A DNA stretch of 64,000 bases, taken from Gymnopus androsaceus JB14. Lineage: Eukaryota; Basidiomycota; Agaricomycetes; Agaricales; Omphalotaceae. Position numbers and translations under genes: made by a program. The notes beneath the pieces were generated by a model. It was not told where the DNA came from, did no database searches, and worked only from the letters and a program-made list of their open reading frames with translations. The DNA lies in assembly GCA_009733575.1 (NCBI GenBank), contig ML769668.1, positions 23,701-87,700 of the forward strand. The letters are read 5' to 3'. The stretch's first letter is position 1. Every line of letters starts with the position of its first letter. This document shows, piece by piece, positions 11,723 through 24,000 of the stretch.

Positions 11723-13155
11723 ATGTTGATTGCATTTATCAAAATGTACCCGGTCTCTATTACGATAATCCGTCTTCATTACCACCTGAAGACAGTTTTT
11801 CTGTTCACCAAGTCGGACTACAAAACTATATTTTTTCCTATTGTTCGTAGCCCTCAGAGCGTGTTTCCTCCCACTGTTTTTGATCTGCCGCATCTACAGC
11901 TTATCTTCTCTCCATTGCCCTGTCTGAATTTCTAACACGTCGCTCTCTGTTGAGCACAATGTAACGGATTCGGCTTCATCCTTCTACAGGCCAATGTCTC
12001 AAATCAACGAATAGCGCTAACGAAGATATCATAACCCTCCACACGCCAATAATTATGCTTCAGCTTGACTGAAGCATAGTCTGAAGTAAATTATTTTCAA
12101 TACCTATGTGAAATATACTTTTTCAGAACAAATATGGAAATGATTATTTCGATAGAGTTGACGAATGAATAAGTTCTTTACCTTCTGAATTTTTGAATTT
12201 ACACGTACTTCTGAAGGGAGAATTTTCATTTGGACTCTGAAAACAGATAGTTTTTATGTGACGGAAAAGTTCTTCTTTCACAATAAGAGTGCAAGTAATT
12301 GTTTCAAAGAACAATTCAATTTTCCGCTGAAAGATTGCCTTTCGCTGTGCGGTGTGCAGCGGCCCGGTCCGGTCCCGAAAATTGAAGTATTGCTCTTTCG
12401 GAAACCAGCTGAAAGGGTTCTTCGAACCAATTTCTTTCACTCTTATTATGAAAAAAGCATTCAGTCTCCCTTGAAATTGTTGTTTCAGAGTTCAATTGAA
12501 ATCACTTTTTGTGGAAATCAGTCTAATTTTCAAAATTCAGAAGGTAGGAATTTTTATTTATTCATTCAGTCTACCGAAATACTTATCTTCGCATATTTGT
12601 CTGGAAAAGTACATTTTTGCATAGGTGTTGAAATAATTTATCTTCACACTATGCTTCAGCCAAAGCTGAAGCATAATTCATCTGGTGGTGTGCCTGGAGG
12701 CCTCTCCCATCTGGGGAATCACTACGCAAAACGAGGGTCCTCCCCCGAGGAATCTTACCAGTGCTTTATTGCTTTTTCTTGATCTATGCAGGTCCATTGG
12801 TGCTTTCCAGTTCTAATCACTCACATTGGTTGAGTTTGTGCAGACGATATTTGGTCTCAGCAGTATGAAGATGGTTGTAATGTCGGAGGATACATCACAT
12901 TCGAACTGGGTGCTTATGGAATGAGTATCACTTTTGCCTTTCTTCTTCTAATCATTTATACCCAATGGTTACATAGACTCTGGGGAGAACGTTGAAACAG
13001 AACAACGATAAGTACTGGCCATTCTTTGCGTGGTGCACTGATTTTAATCACGATTTCAGCCATTTATTCATGATTGGGGAAAGGAAGACGCTCACACCTG
13101 ACAGGATTTTTGCTTAACATGTCCTGGACTTATGGACGATATTGGAAGCCGTATC
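11723..13155 (+). pseudogene. UbiA-type prenyltransferase pseudogene, copy B
   Basis: This is the inverted counterpart of 7622-9042. It shows the same blocks on the plus strand: MLIAFIKMYP and LFTKSDYKTIFF near the start, then the MITE at 12042-12692, then PLPSGE/R- and RW-type residues, and a membrane block to about 12930. Extra one-base indels break more frames than in copy A. It adds no independent insertion event, since the MITE sits at the same residue position. Confidence 0.7.
12042..12692. mobile_element. Foldback MITE F1, duplicated with copy B
   Basis: The ends are CACGCCAATAATTATGCTTC and a right end finishing TGGTGGTGTG. Position and flanks mirror the copy A element, so this is one insertion duplicated with the unit and not a second transposition. 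Confidence 0.85.
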
Positions 13156-13210
13156 TAGGTGCACACATGTTATCACAGATATAATACAATGTATTCTGGT
13201 GGCAGTGATG

Positions 13211-13976
13211 CGGGCCTTTTGCATTTGAGTTTGAAGACGATAACGGACTAATACTAAAGCTTTCGTTTCCCGACAAAATACATCAGCCTGTTGGATGCGG
13301 TAGTGTAATGAAGGCAGTCGCTGACCCATTTTGCGGTTTTCACGCCGTTGAGCATTGAGCATAAGCTAATGGTAAGGTCGCATTGAGAAAGACGGTATAC
13401 CCCCCGCGCGACATCAGCTATAATTCAACGCCTCCTCAAAACCCTCCATCATCAATTCCACTTCACTCCACTCGTTATTCGTCCTCATACGTGTCACGGT
13501 CAAATTTAACATGTAGAACGAATCTTCTGCGACGATGGCGACGAGGGAATCGGTTGTTGACCAGTAGACCTGGGTAGAAATGTATCAGTAGAGGTAAACG
13601 TAGAAAAAAGATGCGCCGACCTCCTTTGCATCAACATTTAAGATCCTCCTAACCACCTTTCCACTCCCAATCCCCAGAACATCCTGAACTCATTCCCTCT
13701 CGCAGCAAGCAGCGGTCCTCCGTAAAGTGCATCCATACCCCAACTACTGAGACCTTCATTCCTTTCCAGCTTCCTTGAAATTCTCGTGACAACTTGAGAG
13801 TGACCTTGGACTCGAGCACAGCGTATGTGTTCAAATGCCGGTCCCCAAGCAAACACATATACGGTTTAAGGCCTTGTTCCTCCAACGCGAGAGCAGTGTA
13901 AGTGATCCATTCACACCATCCGCCGACGACAGTAACCCAACAACGTTCGTTTCGGAGAATGTATGATGGATGTCGG
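13211..13976 (-). pseudogene. Coatomer beta' C-terminal propeller fragment, copy B
   Basis: This is the inverted counterpart of the copy A Sec27 fragment. Residues such as NTYAVLESKVTLKL, AKWVSDCL-type and FVGNESF-type blocks are recognisable in shifting frames. It adjoins the shared SET3 3' flank at the same breakpoint as copy A, so A and B carry the same truncated Sec27 piece and copy C a different one. Confidence 0.7.
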
Positions 13977-15368
13977 ATTTGCTTTTATATCGCCACCACC
14001 TGCCATGTTACTCGGTATATATGGTGTTTCGTTAACCAGAACAGGACGCCATTTCAATTGCGATGGAAATGCCTGTGCAACACCCTCCGATGTCGTTGCT
14101 CATGATACTGTTTTGTAAGGAAATGACAGTACTGACCATAGCGTGAAAGATTTTATCATTCGACGCCTAAAGAGGCTCATACAACCATTCGACTGCGCAC
14201 ACTGAGAAATATCCGAACCAGCCTATTTTCCACTCTAGTGTCATTTGTATCATGAAGACCAGTGGTGGGATGGGAGAACATAATAGTTGGTCTTTCATGA
14301 GGTGTGTTCTACATCTCGCCGATTGAGCATTCTAATTAAATTCCTTGTAGACATAAATCCTTAAAGCATCGGAGTGAGAGACAATTACTGTATATTTCGT
14401 GAATGTATCTTGTATTCCTTGTTGGAATAGCACTTCCTTCATCTTCGAGTCGGGGAACTTGCCCGGACTTGACCGGCGCTACAGACGAATTATCATGAGG
14501 GTATGATGCAAGACGACGCGAAAAAAGCATCGAAGCCTTGAGACAAAGTGGTAGATTTAACAAATCACTTCGCAGAATGTCTGGACCTAGAGCAGAAGTC
14601 GGGAAAAGTCCTACAGTATGCACTGTTCATTTGCTTCCTTCATTAACTCTTTGCAAAAAATGAAAGGACTCCGAAACGTTCGAGTTCCGAGTTTGTAACA
14701 GGAATCAGATTTCCGAATTCAAAGGACCCACTCGCCTGCAGCTGTTCACAGCCTGCTAATTACTGCAACCATGGATCCAACAAGATATTCGGACGTGGGT
14801 TGAAAGAATATTGAAGTGGTATTTAGGTCATCATTGTATATGTTGGCTGGGATCCCCGAAACGTGGTCAGTGAGGAAACTTGAGACATGAAACCACCTAC
14901 ATTAGGCGTAATTCCCGTTTTCGTTCTTTGTTGGAAAAAAAGAGAAAGTCGGATAACACGAAAAAATTCATTCCGCTACAGTATTTGATTGGTATGTTTC
15001 GATTTTCTTGTGTCGGTAGGTACAAAGCTTTGATATCGATAGATAACCTAGAGCAAACACGAAAGCAATGAGAAGGAAAGGATTGAATGAGAGAGAGAGA
15101 AATAAAAACGCAATAATTGTTTCCACATCGAAAAACGAAAGCTGGTCAATGGATAAGTTATGTGACATGAGAAAAGATTTCAAAACCCAATAAACCACAA
15201 GAAAGAGGAGAGACAGGAACGAACCAAGGAAAGTAAAACAGAGAAATCAGGAAAAAAAACATCAGAAAGCAAATAAGGATATACGACGAAACTAACAGTA
15301 CCACATATCGAGAAGAGACAACGTAGGCCCATCGAAGCACAATGCATACATTACACACACCCCGCAAA

Positions 15369-18300
15369 ACTATCTCCCCATCCCCCACTGTCCCTGCTCC
15401 CTAAGTTCTTTGGGGACCACTACATCCACTCTCGAGCTCTCGATCTCTGTCTCTGTCCCCTACTCTCCTTCCAAAAATCTCCCCCGCGATCTCTAAACCG
15501 GTTCTCATCCCTGGAATCGTACGGTGCCCCACGAGAAAAGGAACATGTTACCACCGCCATTACGATCCACCGTGGATGACCTCTTCCTCCTGCATCCTGT
15601 CTTTGCTTGCAATTGACGATAGGCTCGAGGGCCGGAGGGAGGAGTACGACCTAAAGACCGTTGAGGCAGGCAAAGCGCCGGAGGTGCAGGTCAGAGGAGC
15701 TGAAGTTGCAGGGGAAGAGGTGCGTTGAAGTTAAGAGGAGCGGGAATGAAGTGTTACGCACTAAACTAGGGACAGGCTCCGCGTAAACGGCGGACTCCAT
15801 GGGCAGAGAGGATACTGATGTGAGCGCTGAAACGAATGAACGGGGTCGCGTGGGAGAGTTCGTGAACGCTGCTCATTCGGCTGCATTGGTGTCCGGGAAC
15901 TTGAATGGTCGACCGGTGGGGCAGTAGGCTTAGGGATTGATGACGAACGAGGAGGATTGTTTGTTCGAGATTGCAAGGGGGTGGGGGGAGGCGCTGAAGG
16001 AGAAGAAGTCCTGGTCATCATTATCCACAGATTTCTCTCCACCTCCGGTTGGAAGCCTGCCGAATATCGTTTGGATGGCCGTTCCGGATGAGACTGGGGG
16101 GCAACTCCTTAGGCGATGTGTTTGAAGCTAATGACGACGGGGCCCCAACCGGACAGCCGACGGGGCAACAAAAGCTGACTGAAAATGGTCGGAGACGGAG
16201 AGAGCACCCGTGGCAGAGAGAAACGGGGGAAGGCAGAGAAGGAAGGATGCTGCGGCCAAGCCCATTGACCATCTTCGTCCCTCGTCGGTCCCCACCGCCT
16301 TTCGAATGTCACCAAAAAGCTTGTTTACGTCTTCGGAGGCTCTCACTAACCACGTCCACGATCGGATTGCGATTGCTCTGCGTTCAGCCATCCTCCGTCC
16401 CTGTTGCTTAAGCAGGTGCAACGGAGACTAGAAAAAGCGAAGTAGGCAGACGCTGCCATCGCATAGTTGGCGCGTCCGCCTCCATAAGCTCCTTCATGAC
16501 CTCCGCTCGATTTGTCCTATCCTCCGAGTCCTTCGAGTGGTTATCGCTCCTTCCATCCTCATCCTTGAGCTCCTAACTCTCTCCGCAGAAAAATATCCCT
16601 TCTTCTGCTCCCTCCGCTCCCTCTCTTCTTTTTCCCGTTGCCTGTTCCCCCTCCTCTTTGCGTCCCTAATTCCCGCATGCGCAAAGTCTTTCAATTGACA
16701 TCTTCACCTTCGATGGCGCCTTGCGTCCGCGTAAACGAAGGAGTTGCAAAGAGAGCTCGTAGTGGGCGTTTGCAGCCGTAATGCCCAGTAAAGTGGCGGA
16801 AGCTGGCGGGGAAAAGAAGAAAATGAGCTAAATTAAAGCACAAAAGATGCAAAAAAGATACATACCCCAGTACATATGCTCATATGTTGATACGTTTAGT
16901 TCTCACTGCCTGAGTGAGGGGGGTGTAGTGACTCTTGTAGTCCTCGAAGTTGACATTCAAGCTTGCTTGCTGGCCTTCAGCAGGTTTCAGTTAGGGCGAA
17001 ATGGATACCCCCATTGGAGCTAAATAACTTACCCGGATTCGAGGGATCCTTCAACGCTTTTCCCTCCCAAACGTTGTCAGCAACCCCTATCATTTGCCTT
17101 CCATCCGGCCCTCGACTTCAAGGAGGTGTAGCAGGCGAATATGTTTCCCCTAACGAGGGTGAACATTGACGTGAATGTTCGAGGGTTTGGGACCATGTCA
17201 GAAGGGGTTGGCGGGTTGAGGATGAGGATGAAACGCTTCAATCTTCCGGCTGTCCTAATCTGCATCCCCGCTGTGTCTTCAGGAGCATTTTTCTGCCGGA
17301 AGGCCGAGTAGTAGATACGAGCACGCAAACGGGAGGCAGGAGCTGAATACCAGGCAGAAATCAGGATTCTCCAACCCAGGAGAAGACAACGGTGAAGACA
17401 AGTGGGGCAAGGCGAAGACACAGCAGTTAATTCATCCTCCCCACCGTCACATGACCGCCAGCGTCCTGCAGCATCTCGCAGTCCCAAAGTGCTCATCCCC
17501 AAAGCCACCTTATGATCGAAGCGGGTGACGATCCAACGATGACAGCGCACTCCAAAATGCGTGAGGGCTCGAATGCGAGTGAACAGCATCTGAAGAGAGA
17601 GGCACCTCTTGCGTCTCTCGTTTACAAGTGGATTGGCAGGAAACGCAGACTCCCCCTAACAGGCAGACATTCGGAGAACCCACGTTGTTAGGTGAAGCTG
17701 AAGAACCGGCGAAGCGGCGTATAGGAGATGGCAAGGCCAGATGGCGGAAATCTCCCCGTCCAAGTTTTGCGGGACGGTGGTCAGCGGGCGGGTCTCGGAA
17801 AGGACCAACGTAGAATCTGTAATTTGTCCCGCCCCGAGCGGGTGACGAGCGGGTTCGAAATTTTGGTGGGCGTGAGCGGAAGGCGAATGCGAAATGTTGT
17901 AATCCGCCAAGTGGAGGCAATACCCTTGCGTCGTCGTCAATTTGCCATCGATCGCGCATCCCCACTACTCGCCTGGCGGTACGGGACTGGAAAAATCAGA
18001 CTCAATTACCAATCCTCCCGCCACCTGCGCAACATTTGACCCCGGACCCCGAGCAAGCCCGCAAAGTCGCTTCCTCCACCATCTCTAGCTTTAACCCTCC
18101 AAACCGGCTTCCCCATTATGGTTCCGTTATCAAATAACATTCCTCCGCCATAGTGAGCAGAGGAAAAGGTCGGAACTCTTCAAGCCCTAGGTCATCGGGC
18201 AGAACCAACATCGTCCCCCATCCTTGAGATCCATACATCGCAACCCAGACCGATGAAGAAACACTAATACGCCCTCCTCAATGGGAACCCACGCCATGCT

Positions 18301-20404
18301 CCTGGGAGAGTGAGAACCCGCCCGATTCTCCTGGTCCAAGGAAAGCGTCCGTGGGCATGCAGCAGATGGATCGGAATTGATACGTTCATCCGGCCATCCG
18401 GAGCAGGAAGCCCGTTCGTTCTGTAAACGCTCATCATGTCCTGGGCGATTTGGAACTAGAGAAGACGGGGCCAGAGAGCATTGGCCGTATTCGGTCGTCT
18501 CTGCGAGAAGGCGACCGTGACCGGGATCGGGACCTCCCCACCGTTCTGCTGTTCATCCCGATACTTGAATAGCATTCCCTATTGGCAGAGGCGCAAATGC
18601 GCCTAGCAGCCTGCAGCTGCAGCGGCCAAGGCAGCAAGTGGGTGCACTGCCTAATGCCCCTTGGTGCCACCGTCGGAGATCTTGAGCGTTTCTCGTTCCT
18701 GTTCGTGAGGGGCAAATCCGAAAGACCAGATGCGAACGTAGTTTGTTCGCACCAAAGATCTTGGTCCAAAGTTTTGATGCTTTGCCTTGCGCCCCTGCAA
18801 CAGTATGATTCCGAAATACGGGAATGAGCGTCCAAGACGTAGACGCAGGATAGGAATCGCAGGCGATAAAAGGGACAGATTGGCCCCAAGTGACATGAGC
18901 GGGGATGTGTTGCAGTTTCAACGTCAGGGATGGGACCGAGATGATTGGAGGAGGGAAGGAGATTTGTGGAAGGAGAGGACAGCGCCAGTCATTGATATTG
19001 TAGGATAGGAATAGAAGATGACGATGACGGTAGTACTGCAGGATCCGGTGTCACTTTTAAAAAGATTCGAATCAATACACAGAAAATTCAATAGAGGAAA
19101 AACATACCATTCTGAGCCCGAACAATATCGTGATGATCTGGTCAACATTCTCATAGACGTGCGCCACGAGACCTGTTCTGTCCGCGAATATGCAGCTCCT
19201 TTTCATGCGATGGCACTCGACCTCCGCTCATTTTCGGCGGGACCTCATCCATCCCTGCAACCTCATCGGAGCCATGTTCCTGCGTGGCTTGGATGACATC
19301 CGTGCAGAGGTAGATAATTTCCCTCGCGTGATGAATCGAACCGGTTTTAGCCGATGTCGTTGAGGAGGTAATGGATCTGTGAAAGGGAGATAACATAGGA
19401 CACCACAGAACAAGACAATAGACAAGCGAAATATTGAGTTAATTCAGAAAGAAAGAATCGAATGCAAGAACGGACGGCGCAAAAATCAATCCACGTCCTT
19501 ATCACCATCACCCCTCAATGTCGAATCCACCTCTACATCCCTCCTCATCCACCCTCCAATGTCGACCTCTACTTCTCATCTTCACAACATCCTCCGCCCG
19601 CTCCGAGCAGGCCGTGTTCCCCGAATACAGATCCACATTCCATCCCGTGCGCGAAAATCGAACTTTGGTTGACGCTCGGAAGGATTGGCCGAAGCCCATA
19701 GGGATTGGAGGATACGGGTACGGAGTGAGCGGGATGGGGAACCGGGGACGAAAAGGGCTATGGAAATGAAAATGGCGGCAGTCCATAGGGTAGCAGGGAA
19801 AGCCGGAATCCTGCTGGAGGCGGAGGGTATCCGCATCATCCGAAGCAAAATGCAGGGACTGTGAAGGTATGGAGGAAAATGTGGCAGAGGGAAGAGGCAG
19901 TGCCTCCCATGCTCCGCTCCTTCCGGCTTGGTTGAGCTTGAGGTCTAGGACCTAACGCCCCCTTAATACTCTAAATCCAATCCTACCACCCCAGCCTCCC
20001 GCTTCCAGGTATCCTCTCCCGAGTCCTAAAGCCGCGAGGGCGCACGATTTGGGCGCCAGAGCGTGAGTAGGCGGAGCGCAGTCGAATTCGAGTTTTGGAA
20101 TGATTATTCGATTCAGATTCGAGAGATGGAGGTAGCGGTAACGGTGAAGTGAAGGGGAACGATAGAACGGAATGGAAGGTGGATGACTCGGGCAGGAAGG
20201 AAGTACACTTGCTGCGTGCTCGTCTGTAAGCACCCTGCTCTCCGGTGAAGAAGAAGACCGCCTAATGCCTCGAGGTCAAGGTTGGTCATCTCCACTCTAA
20301 CAGCTCCCTCTGGATGATGTCTTCGCTCCCAGCTGCTCAGGCTTCCCACGGGATATAAGTTCGGCCCGGTTTACGAGGTTGCCAATAGCAAGGTCGTCCC
20401 TTCG
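15369..20404 (-). pseudogene. SET3-like gene, copy B (frameshifted, inverted)
   Basis: Reverse-complement match to copy A from its stop codon (CTA at about 15369) back to about A position 660. The coiled-coil region, the Ser/Pro-rich exons and the splice sites can be followed by comparison with copy A. Dozens of one-base changes break the reading frame, giving only short frames. The homology stops at the N run at 20405. If the base errors are sequencing noise, the true locus could be intact; from this sequence it cannot encode the protein. Confidence 0.8.
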
Positions 20405-20429
20405 NNNNNNNNNNNNNNNNNNNNNNNNN
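20405..20429. other. Assembly gap (25 N)
   Basis: Twenty-five unknown bases. By comparison with copy C, the flanks correspond to SET3-like positions about 23690 and about 21905. The gap therefore hides roughly 1.8 kb that includes the SET domain, or that stretch is truly deleted. The N length looks nominal. Confidence 0.95.
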
Positions 20430-20668
20430 CCGCGCTGCGACCGCGCCAGGCTTGTGAGCCTTCTTCCCCGCCTCCTGTGCCTCCGTTCCCACTTTCCTCA
20501 GCCATCTTCATCCTCCTAGCCTGCAACTCCCTCGCTTTCTGCCTCCCTTGTCTAAATCCCAGCCTCCGGGACAGGAAGATGAAAACAGTGACGGGTTGCA
20601 TTCCCAGCACCACCATCTATCAGGTAAGTTTTCCTTGTCCTTCATCTCGATTCCGAAACAGACACAGC
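20430..20668 (-). pseudogene. SET3-like PHD-to-linker piece, end of copy B
   Basis: Reverse complement of about 21686-21905 in copy C: the end of the PHD finger (…RWWCWECNP), then the Gln/Arg-rich linker. It joins directly to the SDR fragment of copy C at about 20668, which marks the second inversion breakpoint. Confidence 0.75.
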
Positions 20669-21020
20669 AAAGTACTCATTACTGGTGCCAACGTATACAT
20701 TGCTTCATGGATTTGTAAGACTCTATTGGACAGAGGTTACAGCGTTCGAGGTGCTGTCCGATCCGCAGAGAAAGGAACACGGATGAGAGATATCTTCAAA
20801 GAGTATGAGGATAAACTCGAGTTTGTTGTTGTACCGGATATTACAAAGGTTGTTTAAATGTACGTTTTTCTGTCCTTTATCTTATGTTTGAAGGAATGAA
20901 ACCTATATTTCCCCTTCCAGTATTTCCGCTCTTCGCTGGCCTTCGATGATCTAGAAGACCAGCGCCAAGTTCCCAACTCAAAACTCATTCAGATTTCTCC
21001 TACGACCAAACGCTTGAACT
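20668..21020 (+). pseudogene. SDR (epimerase/dehydratase) N-terminal fragment, copy C
   Basis: The frame from Ser-Lys-Val-Leu-Ile-Thr-Gly-Ala-Asn runs without a break through WICKTLLDRGYSVRGAVRS and RMRDIFKEYEDKLEFVVVP to a stop at about 20857, or to a splice donor just before it. A following exon carries AFDDLEDQ. It lacks the start codon and first residues present in copy A, because the inversion breakpoint falls at about residue 7. The second glycine of the GANGY motif is Val here. It cannot make a working reductase; the active-site half is absent. Confidence 0.78.
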
Positions 21021-24000
21021 GAACGAAGATAGACACATCGAGGAGATGAACGCATAGGCGAGTATGGATGACGGAGATCTCTATCTATCGATAGCGATGA
21101 CGAGCAGCACCGCGTATCCACGCTCTCTACAAAACAGCAAAAGCAGTGTCTTCCACAGACGCCCTCGAGCGATATATTTCCGCAGGACAAGTGTCTGGAA
21201 GTACTGCTGTAAGGCTGGTAAACGGTCATGGGCACGAGATAGACGGAAATGGAACGCTGCTTTTGTCTCCAGCCGCAGCGCTCGAAGCGAATGGCAGGAA
21301 GATTTCAGGCCAGGCTCAGGCTCAGTCTCGGTCAATGGCATGGCGCTGAATCTGCTGGAGGGCTAGCGGAAAGAGCAAATCGAGCGCTGGATCGGAAAAG
21401 CTTGGGAGGGAGAAGCGCCTCTCCTGTAGCCTCTGCTACGTCTTCTGGTCGACGAAACAGCACCACTTTCATCTCTGCCTTTGCTTCTTCGTCAGCAGGT
21501 CCTTCAAACTTCGACGATTCCAGCCAAACGAAAAGCAACCTCCTTCCAGTTAATTCTCCTATAGTACCTTCTGCCTCGAGTTCTAACTCTAACGACGACC
21601 CTGATACGATTCGCTGCATCTGCGGCGACACAAACGACGATGGATTGGTCTATCGGATGCGACGGCTGCGGCAGATGGGTTCATGGTGTCTGTTTCGGAA
21701 TCGAGATGAAGGACAAGGAAAACTTACCTGATAGATGGTGGTGCTGGGAATGCAATCCAGTCACTGTTTTCATCTTCCTGTCCCGGAGGCTGGGATTTAG
21801 ACAAGGGAGAGGCAGAAAGCGAGGGAGTTGCAGGCTAGGAGGATGAAGATGGCTGAGGAAAGTGGGAACGGAGGCACAGGAGGCGGGAGAAGAAGGCTCA
21901 CAAGCCCTGGGGTCGAGAGAAAGCCGAGGAAAACGTCTGGAGGAGGAGGAGCTTCTTCGTTATCAATCAACCCTTCTGAAGCACATCCTCATTCGTCGCA
22001 TAAACGAAAACGGACTTTTGCTGCTTCTGCTGCGAGTCCGCTGAGTGCGACGCCTACGACTGCGACGATGGGAGGGTTTCCGTTTCCGAATGGATATGGG
22101 AAACCAAATTCTTCATCATCATCGGCACATCTCCTTCATCCAACCGCGCATTCTCACTTAAATCCCAGCCCCGACGACTTTATCGACGTCGACGAACCTT
22201 ATCCCGAAGATATCATTCCTCAGAAAGAAACGAGGGATCGTCTCCAAAAACAAGCTGCCGAATGGAGGGGTGTATCTGCTATTGGTACTTCTCCTTTTCT
22301 GTCTACGGAAAAGACGAACCCGCCTTCCCCAGGCTGGCCGTATTTCGATTCTACGCCTGTTCAACTACCCCCCGCTCCTACTCCTCATCCTCAAGCACCA
22401 GTTTCCTTACGTCCACTCAACGCACCAGGTCCCTCTCCAACTATCTTGCCACCAACATACGCTCTACACACAACTCAACCTCTCCCATCGCACTCCTTCG
22501 TGGCTCCTTTCCCCTCCGTTATTACGCCGTCTTCCGAATACCTGAAAGATCCACTCAATGGATACGCAGTACTAGGCATGCCGAAACCGAAAGTACATTT
22601 GATGGGTCCCCCGCTGGACGTTTGTTTGGATGCCAGGGGGATTGGGGTGATGGTGAGCAAGTGGCATGAACGAGGAGTTTGGAGAAGAAGGGGAGGAGTG
22701 CACAGGGCAAGGCAAGGCAAGGGAGATGGGCGATGGGTAACGAAGTGGTTGTTGGCCTGAATGCTGTTTTGAGGCCTGTTCTTTGTGATTCGGCGCAAGC
22801 GAAGAGAAGCATGGGAAGCGGAAGGGGAGGAAGACCAGGAAAGCGAGTGGGAATAAGGCTAGTGAAGATGAAGCATCGGCGTCAAGGTCCAGGAATCATG
22901 GTGCGGGTGCACAGTCAGACGGAGACCCAGAAGGGGACTCGGATTCAGACTCGGATCCTCAAACGCTCTCATTCGCGATCTTTGCGTTGAGGGATTTAAA
23001 GGCTGACGAGGAGGTTGTGCTGGGTGAGTATCGTGTATTCTCAATTTAAAACTGTTTACTAACGTTTATTTTTGTATCGTAGGCTGGGAATGGGATGATG
23101 CGAACGTAGTCCATCTATTGCCGGCGTTGGTTGAAGGCAAGGGCGTTTTTCCGTGAGTGTTTCCTGCTTTATCTGCTTTTTCGGTATTTTCTATACTTCC
23201 CGACTTGCATTCGTTTGCAATTTCTTTTTCGCTTGGAGATATGGTTCTTCGTTTTTTCGTCAAGGTTTTCTGAACCGTCGTGATTTTACTTGGTTTTTCC
23301 TTCTTTCGTCCTTTTGCTTTCACCCATCTCAAATCAAGCTAACTTGTTTTCTATATCTCCAGTCCCGCCCAACTTGCCTCCTACAAGCTCCAAATGGCGA
23401 ACATTCTTCGTTCTCTGGGCGCCACATTCGCTACTTGTGCATGTGGGGAGGCGGTCGGTGCTTCCGCCTCTGCCTCCTCTAGTGCAAGTGCCGTGTCAGC
23501 AGGTGTAGGGGAAGGTCTAGGTGAAGAAGGGGTAGAGAACTACGGAAATGGGCTAGGGGCAAGGGGCTGTGTGTTGAGGAGGATGAAGGAGTTTGTGGAT
23601 GGCGTGTATGATTCTGTGGATGGGAACGGGCAGGAGAAGGAACGGGAAAGAGCGCGTGTGGATATGCATGAGCCGAAGGACGACCTTGCTATTGGCGACG
23701 CTCGTAAACCGGGGCCGGAACTTATATCCAGTGGGAAGCCTGAGCAGCTGGAGCGAAGAAGTCATCCAGAGGGAGCTGTAGACGTGGAGATGACCGACCT
23801 TGACCGCAGGCATAGGCGTTCTTCTTCACCGAGACCAGTTGCTACACACAGACCGACCGAGTCACCAGCAGCACCTGTGCTGTCATCTTCCGCCATTCTC
23901 CCGGTACCTTCACCGAGTTCCCCTTCAGCTTCACCGTTACCGCTACCTCCATCTTCGAATCTGAATTCGAATCATCATCCAAACTCGAATTCGTCCACTG

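Larger units (their letters stand above)
10831..20668 (-). repeat. Inverted copy B of the about 9.8-kb duplicated unit
   Basis: This whole segment is the reverse complement of the unit seen in copies A and C. In plus-strand order it runs SDR promoter, UbiA pseudogene with its MITE, Sec27 fragment, SET3-like 3' region, a 25-N gap, and a piece of the SET3 PHD region. It starts at the rc of A position 9948 and ends at the rc of C position about 21686. Compared with A it carries very many single-base insertions, deletions and substitutions in coding and non-coding parts alike, and no long SET3 frame survives. That pattern is what unpolished long-read consensus looks like, though real decay cannot be excluded. 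Confidence 0.9.

Noticed and set aside
11331..11729. 132-residue frame in inverted copy B upstream of the UbiA pseudogene
   Set aside because: The same sequence in copy A is broken by a one-base difference, and no family is recognisable; copy B is full of indels.
10831..12692. Simple fold-back (missed adapter) read artefact as the full explanation of the inverted copy
   Set aside because: A fold-back would reverse the immediately preceding bases. Here 880 bp of SET3/SDR sequence lie between the arms unreversed, so an inversion or orientation error fits better.
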